A DNA stretch of 64,000 bases, taken from positions 248,001-312,000 of the forward strand of contig CAPN01000016.1 of the NCBI GenBank assembly GCA_000333235.1, in the 5' to 3' direction. The notes under the pieces are model-generated. The model did no database searches, was not told the DNA's origin, and was given only the letters and a program-made list of their open reading frames with translations. Below are positions 37,077 to 43,441 of this stretch, piece by piece (position 1 is the first letter of the stretch; each line of letters begins with the position of its first letter). Made by a program: the position numbers and the translations under genes. Source of the DNA: Pseudoalteromonas luteoviolacea B = ATCC 29581 (GTDB lineage: Bacteria > Pseudomonadota > Gammaproteobacteria > Enterobacterales > Alteromonadaceae).

Positions 37077-38228
37077 TTAGTTGAATTTTTGCGTTTTGTA
37101 GGCGATATCAGGAACATCTCCTTGCAACACCACTAAATCGTCTCTATGTAAGACGACATTAGAAGCGGCATACCCAAGCAGTGACGTTAATGCACTTGAA
37201 TGGGCGCCTTTAATCAAGTTGAGTTCATCATGATTAAAGCGACTTAACCCTTTAGCAATCACTGCACCTTTAGTATCACAAAGCGAAACTAAATCGCCCA
37301 CCGCAAAGCGACCTGTTACCTCAACAATACCTTTTGCTAATAAGCTCGCACCTTTATCTGCAATGGCGGTAATTGCACCTGCATCACAAATAATTTTTCC
37401 TGAACTCTTAGGTCCTGCTAATAACCACTTCTTTCGCCCATCGATAGGGGCTTTAAAACATAAAAAAGTGGTGCTTGGCGCGTTGCCACTTAGCGACTCA
37501 ACAATAATATTCGGTGCACTGCCTCGTGCAATAAGAACTTCAACACCAGCGCGTGTGGCAATCTCAGCGGCTTGCAGTTTCGTGGCCATTCCACCTGTGC
37601 CAAGCGACGTACCGCTGCCTCCAGCAATGGATTTTAATTCATCGCTTATGTGATGTACTTCATGGATCAAAGACGCTTCAGGGTTGTTGCGAGGATCGGC
37701 TGTAAATAAGCCAGTTTGGTCTGTCAACAACAGTAATTTATCTGCATTAGCTAAAATCGCCACCATGGCAGAAAGATTGTCATTATCACCAACTTTAATT
37801 TCAGCCGTTGCTACCGCATCGTTTTCGTTAATAATGGGGATCACATCAAATGCGAGTAATTGCGTTAACGTGTCGCGCGCCGTTAAATAACGGCTACGCT
37901 CTTCCACATCAGCCCGCGTTAACAACATTTGCGCTACGGTTATACCATAAAGGGCGAATAAGCTTTGCCATAAATGGATCAATTGGCCTTGTCCAATTGC
38001 GGCGAGCATTTGCTTTTCACAAAGGCTGCTACCACATGGTTTATTCAATGCAGCACGCCCTGCCGCAACTGCACCACTTGATACTACCACCACTTGATGC
38101 CCCTGCGACTTAAGCTGTGCACATTGCCTGACAAGCTCGACCATTTGAGCCGTATTTAATGACGCTTGACCCGCGGTCAACACGCTTGTACCAAGCTTCA
38201 CAACGATTGTTTGCGACTTGCTATTCAA
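37077..38228 (-). CDS. proB: Glutamate 5-kinase
   Basis: 383 residues from a TTG at 38228. It phosphorylates glutamate, the first step of proline synthesis. An amino-acid kinase domain (IVVKLGTSVLTAG, SSGAVAAGR, NENDAVAT, FTADPRNNPEA, GTGGMATKLQAAE) is followed by a C-terminal PUA domain (about 285-375). The frame is open up to an ATG at 38321, but those 31 extra residues are unlike any ProB, while the TTG has GGGGA 7 nt upstream. The family begins exactly at this point. Its usual partner proA is not adjacent here. Confidence 0.93.
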   Translation of the reverse strand: MNSKSQTIVVKLGTSVLTAGQASLNTAQMVELVRQCAQLKSQGHQVVVVSSGAVAAGRAALNKPCGSSLCEKQMLAAIGQGQLIHLWQSLFALYGITVAQMLLTRADVEERSRYLTARDTLTQLLAFDVIPIINENDAVATAEIKVGDNDNLSAMVAILANADKLLLLTDQTGLFTADPRNNPEASLIHEVHHISDELKSIAGGSGTSLGTGGMATKLQAAEIATRAGVEVLIARGSAPNIIVESLSGNAPSTTFLCFKAPIDGRKKWLLAGPKSSGKIICDAGAITAIADKGASLLAKGIVEVTGRFAVGDLVSLCDTKGAVIAKGLSRFNHDELNLIKGAHSSALTSLLGYAASNVVLHRDDLVVLQGDVPDIAYKTQKFN

Positions 38229-38530
38229 TTCCTCATCCCCAAAAAACAAAATCCGTAGACAGTCATGCTCTCGAAGATACCGACTTTTAAATGAGCAAAA
38301 CAAGTAAAATTTATTCAACATGCAAGGTAAAGCGTACTTGTGCCTAGATAATTTTTATAAATCAATAAATTCCAAAAAAAAACATCAAATAACAGCTTAC
38401 CCAAAATCTCAAGGGGCAAGCCAAGATTTGCAATCAATGACATGCCTAAACACCTGTAAATTCTTGCTGATGATGCGTGTTTAGCAAGAGTTTGATAAGA
38501 TCACCGTGTTTGGGAATAACGAGAATAAAG
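38229..38530. other. Intergenic region proB / small membrane protein
   Basis: About 300 bp of AT-rich DNA between divergent genes. It has an A-rich tract near 38375 and an AAATCT...AGATTT inverted repeat around a G-rich loop near 38405-38435. No gene of its own is supportable. The upstream in-frame extension of proB lies here and is judged non-coding. Confidence 0.45.
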
Positions 38531-38758
38531 ATGAAAACGCACAACGCGAAAAAAGAATTGTCTATGCTACCTCTGCTTGCGGTCGTCATTGCACTGTGTA
38601 TTGGTGGGCACTTTATTTTACAGCCCAATTACCAAGATAGCCGTCTTAGCGAGTACTTTTTAGCAGCATTACCCTTTTTAATGTTTGCCATTGTGATTGT
38701 TGCGATCCGCAAAGCAATGAAAGCCGAACAAAATGATGACGTTATCCGTAAAGAATGA
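38531..38758 (+). CDS. Small two-helix membrane protein
   Basis: 75 residues from the ATG at 38531, preceded by GAGAATAAAG. A GTG at 38477 is in frame but adds a non-hydrophobic stretch without support. The protein has a basic N-terminus (MKTHNAKKE) and two hydrophobic helices (about 13-31, MLPLLAVVIALCIGGHFIL, and 43-63, YFLAALPFLMFAIVIVAIRK). A short charged tail follows. Both ends would be cytoplasmic by the positive-inside rule. I do not recognise a family. A long imperfect hairpin follows the stop. Confidence 0.65.
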   Translation: MKTHNAKKELSMLPLLAVVIALCIGGHFILQPNYQDSRLSEYFLAALPFLMFAIVIVAIRKAMKAEQNDDVIRKE

Positions 38759-38762
38759 CGAG

Positions 38763-38823
38763 TGTCTGAGAGTGAACCCCAAACAACTGAAAAGATAAGT
38801 TGATTGGGTAAGTACCCTCAGAC
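38763..38823. repeat. Long imperfect hairpin between convergent genes
   Basis: Outer arms GTCTGAG (38763-38769) and CTCAGAC (38817-38823) are perfect. Inner arms pair ACCCCAAACAACT with AGTTGATTGGGT. The inner right arm is the reverse of the TACCCAAT-CAACTT motif seen elsewhere in the window. No T-run follows, so it is a repeat relic that may still end transcription. Confidence 0.5.
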
Positions 38824-38831
38824 TGTATGTT

Positions 38832-39332
38832 TTAAAGAATATGATATCCACTCCAATCCGGATGGAGAGCTTGAGATTGGCCACTTGGTACAAGCTCAAT
38901 GTGATATTGGTCGTCCACCAAATCAAGTGCAAAACAATCATCTACATCGTGCAAATTGTCTTTATGTTGATGGCTCATACCAACCAAAAGTTTTTCTTTG
39001 GCTTTGTTTTTAGCTTCATCTGCAGAGGTTGCGACAATAAGCGCAAAATCATGTTGTTCTGCTAGGCTTGTCGCAATATAGCCGCCAAGATTGACAAAAT
39101 ACAATTTCAAACTTGAAGGCGTCTTTGATGTCGTGAGGTTTACGGCATACCCATCAACGTGCTTAATTTCAACGTAACTGTCCATGTGAACCGCGTTTTT
39201 ATCGCCAACCCACTGTTGTTTAAGTTTCGTATAGGTTTGCTCAATTGACGTGCCAACGACAAACCGCACATCATGCATTTCAATATGACACCCTGCTACT
39301 CGACCGCCTAAATAAACCATATATAAATTCAA
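38832..39332 (-). CDS. DUF1543-family protein with two internal repeats
   Basis: 166 residues, soluble. The protein is an internal duplication: MNLYMVYLGGRVAGCHIEMHDVRFVVG (1-27) and LKLYFVNLGGYIATSLAEQHDFALIVAT (about 76-103) share the pattern LY-V-LGG...E-HD..-.V.T. This matches my memory of the DUF1543 family, which is found in bacteria and a few large viruses and has no known function. Both copies keep the conserved LGG and the E/HD pair. It is monocistronic and divergent from the amidohydrolase gene. The 5' region on the minus strand carries GGGGGGC before the ATG. Confidence 0.75.
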   Translation of the reverse strand: MNLYMVYLGGRVAGCHIEMHDVRFVVGTSIEQTYTKLKQQWVGDKNAVHMDSYVEIKHVDGYAVNLTTSKTPSSLKLYFVNLGGYIATSLAEQHDFALIVATSADEAKNKAKEKLLVGMSHQHKDNLHDVDDCFALDLVDDQYHIELVPSGQSQALHPDWSGYHIL

Positions 39333-39463
39333 TTTCGCCCCCCTTATTTACTTTACATCTGTTTCCAAATCAAAAACACGACATTTCAGATTATCGCAGC
39401 AAAATAGGCAAGTAAAGATTAATTTGCTAACGTTACTATGAAAAAAATAACAAGGACATCAAC

Positions 39464-41113
39464 ATGAAAAAATGGCTATTCGCGAGTCTCAGTATACTCT
39501 CTAGCGCCGTTTGGGCGAACACGACAGTGATTCATAACATTAAAGGTTATACACCAACGCTTCTTGGATCAACCGAGTCGTTTTCGGTACTCGTTGTTCG
39601 AGAAGGCAAAGTCGTCGCAACTGGTAAAGATGAACTGGCAACCCAATTTCCTGATGCGACAAAGTTTGATGGTAATGGCAAAACATTGTTACCGGGATTA
39701 ATCGACGCACATGGACACGTAATTGGTCTTGGTAACAATTTAATGGAGCTTGATTTGCGTGGTATAACCTCCATTTCAGCTATCGGTGAAACGTTAAAAA
39801 AATACAGCGCGCAATTTGAAGGCGAGTGGATAATTGGTCGCGGTTGGGATCAAACACTTTGGCAAGGCCAAGAGTTTGGCAGCGCAAAAGATCTTGATGC
39901 TTACGTGCATGATAGACCCGTTATGCTTACTCGTGTTGATGGTCATGCGATTTGGGTCAACAGTAAAGCCATGGAGCTTGCAGGCATAAATACAGAAACC
40001 CCGACGCCAGACGGCGGTGAAATCATTTTCAATCAAGCCAAACATCCAAGCGGGGTATTTATCGACAAAGCGGAAGAGTTGATCCGTAAGCATGTTCCTT
40101 CGCCTTCTAAACAAGCGATAGTGCGATCACTAAATAAGGCATCGGAACATTTACTGAGTCTTGGTATAACATCAACACACGATGCTGGCATCGACTTTGA
40201 CACGTGGCAGGTATATCAGCAACAAGCCAAAGATAAAGCCTTGAATGTACGTCTTTATGCAATGCTTAGTGCATCAGATCCACAATTAGAAACCATGTTA
40301 AAAACCGGTGTCATCAAAGATCCAAATGACTTTTTATCGGTACGCAGTGTAAAAATATATGCCGATGGAGCATTAGGATCTCGGGGGGCTGCATTACTTG
40401 AAAGCTATGCAGATAGACCAGGCCACCATGGCCTTATGCTAGAAACGTATGAGCAGCTTCGCACACTTATGCGTACGACCTTTAAGCATGGATTTAGTGC
40501 GAATACCCATGCGATTGGCGACAAGGCCAATCGAATTGTGCTTAATGCCTATGAAACCGAATTTAAACAGACCGGTGGAAAATTATTGCGTAATCGCATC
40601 GAACACGCGCAAATTGTCACGCTTGATGATATTCCCCGCTTTAAATCGTTAAACATCATTCCCTCTATGCAACCAGTACACGCAACCTCAGACATGCACA
40701 TGGCGGAACAGCGTCTAACTGAAAAACAACTCGCAGGAGGTTATGCATGGCAAACGTTTCTTAAACAAGGCAGTAAAGTGGCAGCCGGCTCTGATTTTCC
40801 TGTCGAGTTAGCAGAACCGTTTCATGGTTTATACTCTGCAATCACGCGCCAAGACCCTAAAGGCTTACCTAAAACAGGATGGAGAGCTTCCGAAGTACTC
40901 AGCCGAGAACAAGCACTTAGAGCATTTACAATTGACGCAGCCTATGCAAGTTTTCAAGAGCATAAACTCGGCAGTTTAGAGAAAGGAAAATGGGCTGATT
41001 TTATTCTTATTGATAAAGACTATTTCACGGTGCCAATACACGAACTAAGAGACATCAAAGTGGATGAGACTTGGGTCGCCGGAAAAATGATGTACAAACG
41101 AATGGGTGAATAA
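39464..41113 (+). CDS. Secreted amidohydrolase (YtcJ-like)
   Basis: 549 residues. A signal peptide MKKWLFASLSILSSAVWA (cleavage after residue 18) places it in the periplasm. The amidohydrolase_3 / YtcJ-type fold is shown by LLPGLIDAHGHVIGLG (first metal HxH), an ADGALGSRGAAL segment, HAIGDKANR, RIEHAQIV and GSDFPVELAEPF with the metal-binding Asp. Relatives hydrolyse amides, formamides or cyclic amides, and the substrate here is unknown. The two-strand composite domain around the barrel ends with LEKGKWADFILIDKDYF. AAGGAC lies before the ATG. It is an isolated gene. Confidence 0.92.
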   Translation: MKKWLFASLSILSSAVWANTTVIHNIKGYTPTLLGSTESFSVLVVREGKVVATGKDELATQFPDATKFDGNGKTLLPGLIDAHGHVIGLGNNLMELDLRGITSISAIGETLKKYSAQFEGEWIIGRGWDQTLWQGQEFGSAKDLDAYVHDRPVMLTRVDGHAIWVNSKAMELAGINTETPTPDGGEIIFNQAKHPSGVFIDKAEELIRKHVPSPSKQAIVRSLNKASEHLLSLGITSTHDAGIDFDTWQVYQQQAKDKALNVRLYAMLSASDPQLETMLKTGVIKDPNDFLSVRSVKIYADGALGSRGAALLESYADRPGHHGLMLETYEQLRTLMRTTFKHGFSANTHAIGDKANRIVLNAYETEFKQTGGKLLRNRIEHAQIVTLDDIPRFKSLNIIPSMQPVHATSDMHMAEQRLTEKQLAGGYAWQTFLKQGSKVAAGSDFPVELAEPFHGLYSAITRQDPKGLPKTGWRASEVLSREQALRAFTIDAAYASFQEHKLGSLEKGKWADFILIDKDYFTVPIHELRDIKVDETWVAGKMMYKRMGE

Positions 41114-41154
41114 CCCATTCGGCTTTCAAGCTATTAAAGGCAATCAAGGTTTGT

Positions 41155-41391
41155 TTATTGCCCTTCATTCTCTGAGTTATTTTGACGATGTAATTTGAAA
41201 AGGTGATAAATATTGAGTATGGCCAATATGCCATTGGTCAGTGCTACTGGCCACGCGTCAATTGCAAAACCATAAGTGGTAAAAAATACACAGCCGACCA
41301 AATTAAACCAGCGAAGTTTGATTACATCACTCATCGTTAGCGAGATAATCAAGAAAGCGGACGCCAAATAGCCTAAATATTCCCAACTCAT
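41155..41391 (-). CDS. Small membrane protein, YgjV-like
   Basis: 78 residues with three hydrophobic segments (about 4-20, 27-43 and 46-64). LGYLASAFLIISLTMSDVIKLRWFNLVGCVFFTTYGF is reminiscent of the N-terminal half of YgjV-type inner-membrane proteins (also called Imp-YgjV), where S-x-x-x-x-x-x-LR-x-x-N-x-x-G motifs recur. It is too short for a full family member. Function is unknown. A Shine-Dalgarno GAGAGGAG lies upstream on the minus strand. It is convergent with the amidohydrolase and divergent from the leader region at 41.5 kb. Confidence 0.75.
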   Translation of the reverse strand: MSWEYLGYLASAFLIISLTMSDVIKLRWFNLVGCVFFTTYGFAIDAWPVALTNGILAILNIYHLFKLHRQNNSENEGQ

Positions 41392-41495
41392 TTGTTCTCT
41401 CCTCTCTCTTAGGTTAGCATAACCGATGGTGAGCTAAGATCGATTAAAATATCCCGTTGGTATTAAGACTCAAGATAATCCAAAGGTAAAAAAAA

Positions 41496-41604
41496 GCCAA
41501 CTCACTAAAAACCCAAAAAACGAGGTCAACCCTAACGTAAGCTCTAAACACGGGAAGCGTGGGCCAAGTTTAAATGGTAAACCATTAAACAGGAGTGAGT
41601 TAGC
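41496..41604 (+). promoter_or_regulatory. Candidate structured leader RNA ahead of a micro-ORF
   Basis: GCCAACTCACT at 41496-41506 is complementary (10 of 11) to AGTGAGTTAGC at 41594-41604, the 11 nt directly before an ATG. They would close an approximately 110-nt domain and hide part of the ribosome-binding region. Inside lie a CACG/CGTG hairpin with a GGAAG loop (about 41548-41560) and GTTTAAATGGT/ACCATTAAAC just before AGGAG. The layout is that of a translation-controlling leader. I could not match it to a known riboswitch class. Confidence 0.4.
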
Positions 41605-41682
41605 ATGAAACTATGTCGTCGGCGCGGGCCCATACCCCTTGCCTTCAACGGTAATCATACTAACTTCATTAAAACGAAATAA
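41605..41682 (+). CDS. Possible 25-residue leader peptide
   Basis: ATG at 41605 with AGGAG (41591-41595) 9 nt upstream, encoding MKLCRRRGPIPLAFNGNHTN plus FIKTK and then TAA. The start is strong, the peptide is basic with a Pro pair, and it ends 30 bp before a Crp/Fnr-type regulator gene. It may be a regulatory leader peptide or a small protein. Support is limited to the Shine-Dalgarno sequence, position and the structured region before it; conservation was not testable. Confidence 0.4.
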   Translation: MKLCRRRGPIPLAFNGNHTNFIKTK

Positions 41683-41686
41683 AATA

Positions 41687-41698
41687 GGACAATTGTCC
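41687..41698. promoter_or_regulatory. Perfect 12-bp palindrome upstream of the Crp/Fnr-type gene
   Basis: GGACAATTGTCC ends 14 bp before the regulator start. It is not the TGTGA-N6-TCACA Crp or TTGAT-N4-ATCAA Fnr site. Its location suits an autoregulatory operator or a short RNA hairpin. Confidence 0.35.
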
Positions 41699-41712
41699 GA
41701 AGAGCCATCTAG

Positions 41713-42363
41713 ATGTTTCAATATCATTTTTCAACCAGTCTTGTCGACCAACTATTGTCATTTGCAGGCAATACGTACCACCACAGCAAAAAAGATGTGC
41801 TGATCCATCAAGACGAGCCCCTAACGAAACTCATCTTAGTGCGAAGCGGAACAGTTTCATTTAGTTACGACGTAGGAAACGGCCGACGCCTTCTTTTAGG
41901 TCAACTAGATTGTCAAAACACTTTAATTGGTGAGATTGAAGCGCTCAGTAATGATCCTTGTGTGTATACCGTAACCTGTTTAAGTGACGTGCAATATAAC
42001 CTGATTGAGTTGAAGCATTGGCGCCAATTGTTGCTTGATAAACCGGAGCTTAGCTTGTACACCGCACAAACCATTGCGGCTAAGTTTACCGAAAACCAAA
42101 AAGTAAATTTAGACAAGCTCTTGTTGCCTCTCTCCTACAATATTGCTCGTGATTGCCTATTGCGCGCAGAAAACAATCATCCAACGCTCCTGCGTGCATA
42201 TCCTACGGTAAGCGCTGAAGCAGAGCGATTCGCAACCACAGAACGGGCCTATCGCCGAGTTGTAACTGAATTAGTCGATAAAGGCTTAATCATTCGCACA
42301 CCGGATGGGCTAAAACCCGTCGATATCGACAAACTCGCAGAATTTGTTGAGAGTTTTATCTAA
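41713..42363 (+). CDS. Crp/Fnr-family transcriptional regulator
   Basis: 216 residues. Residues 15-120 form a cyclic-nucleotide-binding-type beta-roll (DVLIHQDEPLTKLILVRSGTVSF, then LLLGQLDCQNTLIGEIEAL). A long dimerisation helix runs about 125-150, and a winged helix-turn-helix follows (AEAERFATTERAYRRVVTELVDKGLIIR). The phosphate-binding cassette residues of true cAMP receptors (GE...R-S/T) are not conserved, and there are no Fnr-type N-terminal cysteines for an Fe-S cluster. The effector is therefore unknown; YeiL-like regulators are the nearest look-alikes. The start has a poor Shine-Dalgarno sequence, consistent with coupling to the micro-ORF upstream. Confidence 0.88.
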   Translation: MFQYHFSTSLVDQLLSFAGNTYHHSKKDVLIHQDEPLTKLILVRSGTVSFSYDVGNGRRLLLGQLDCQNTLIGEIEALSNDPCVYTVTCLSDVQYNLIELKHWRQLLLDKPELSLYTAQTIAAKFTENQKVNLDKLLLPLSYNIARDCLLRAENNHPTLLRAYPTVSAEAERFATTERAYRRVVTELVDKGLIIRTPDGLKPVDIDKLAEFVESFI

Positions 42364-42457
42364 TTCCGAGAAAAGACAATTAGGGATAAGCAACTTGAAA
42401 TGAGTGACAGTCGTACCTAAAATAGCTCTCTCGATTGGTTAACAAAATGAACTCTGC

Positions 42458-43405
42458 ATGCGCCTTTGGACTTACGTACGCCCGTTTTATCTCGAAAATG
42501 AACTTTATGAAGTTAAAGTCCGTTTTTCTTTTAAAAGTTATACCTCTGCATTATTCAAAAATGGTCTACTTGTTGACGAAAAACAAGGATCATTTCATGA
42601 TCTTCGTGTTATTGAGCATGCCTTCAAAACGAATCAATCCGACACACACACAACGGTAAGAGTTGGCTATTACAACTGGTATAATGTTGGTATTGAAGTT
42701 CATCAAAACAATGCACTTATTTATGCAAGTCACCCTGATCAAGACATTCAGTTTGCAGCCAAAAAAGTACAAGCCATGAATGGGGTAAGTTCACTTCAAG
42801 AGGTTGAGCGAAAAAACCAAGAACAAGCCGAAAAGTGGCAGAAGAATAAATACGCTTTATTTGCTGATATTGCCCTCGGTGCGGTTTTTTTTATTGTGGC
42901 AAAGTCGACTGACGATCTCACATTGGCAGCGCTCGTTGGGATTACCTTAGGGCTTTTATTGGTAGTGATACAGCGATTTGTCAAAGTCGATTTACTTGGA
43001 GGTTTTGCTGTTTTTGGTACTATTATGTTGCTGATTTCAGCGGTACTCTCTTTGGTTTTCCAAAGTGAGTACTTCGTACAAATCAAAGGGACAGTCATGG
43101 GACTGATTGGCGCCAGTGTCTTTTTAACAGATGGCATAGCCCGAAAAGGGCGTTATTTTGCCCCGCGGTTTGAACGATTCTTAAATAATCCTGTTCATGC
43201 TCAATATTTTGTCATTGGCTTAGGGTTAATTGGCCTTTTCATGGCTGGAGTAAATTACTGCGTCGCAACGTATTTAAGCGAAGATACTTGGCTTACCTAC
43301 TCAACATTTTTAGATATGCCACTCTACATGATTTTATTTTTCACACTTATCTCAAAAGCAGCGAAACCATCTGATCACGAAAATAACGACAGACAAACAT
43401 TCTAA
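42458..43405 (+). CDS. YciB/IspZ-like membrane protein with N-terminal extra domain
   Basis: 315 residues. Residues 1-110 form a soluble beta-rich domain of unknown type (LWTYVRPFYLENELYEVKVRFSFK). Residues about 128-300 form five or six membrane helices resembling YciB/IspZ, including the family-like ending of a loop FVQIKGTVMGLIGASVF (compare F-K-P-T-x-x-Y in YciB). YciB proteins are about 180 residues and affect septation and envelope integrity in Escherichia and Shigella. The added cytoplasmic domain makes this an unusual fusion-like form. Only the ATG at 42458 is usable, because an in-frame stop lies 16 nt upstream. The Shine-Dalgarno sequence is weak. Confidence 0.72.
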   Translation: MRLWTYVRPFYLENELYEVKVRFSFKSYTSALFKNGLLVDEKQGSFHDLRVIEHAFKTNQSDTHTTVRVGYYNWYNVGIEVHQNNALIYASHPDQDIQFAAKKVQAMNGVSSLQEVERKNQEQAEKWQKNKYALFADIALGAVFFIVAKSTDDLTLAALVGITLGLLLVVIQRFVKVDLLGGFAVFGTIMLLISAVLSLVFQSEYFVQIKGTVMGLIGASVFLTDGIARKGRYFAPRFERFLNNPVHAQYFVIGLGLIGLFMAGVNYCVATYLSEDTWLTYSTFLDMPLYMILFFTLISKAAKPSDHENNDRQTF

Positions 43406-43417
43406 GTGCACACGCAA

Positions 43418-43441
43418 GCTAAGGAGTAATCACTCCTTAGC
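43418..43441. repeat. 10-bp stem hairpin at the end of the exporter operon
   Basis: GCTAAGGAGT/ACTCCTTAGC with a 4-nt loop overlaps the permease stop and faces the YciB-like gene. It has no T-run on either strand, so it may be a rho-assisted or mRNA-stabilising end. Confidence 0.4.

Noticed and set aside
38477..38530. GTG-started N-terminal extension of the small membrane protein
   Set aside because: The extension is not hydrophobic and has no ribosome site; the ATG at 38531 gives a standard two-helix protein.
41496..41604. Match to a known riboswitch (c-di-GMP, SAM, glycine, cobalamin, fluoride, TPP)
   Set aside because: None of the conserved core sequences I remember for these classes is present, so it is left as an unclassified leader.
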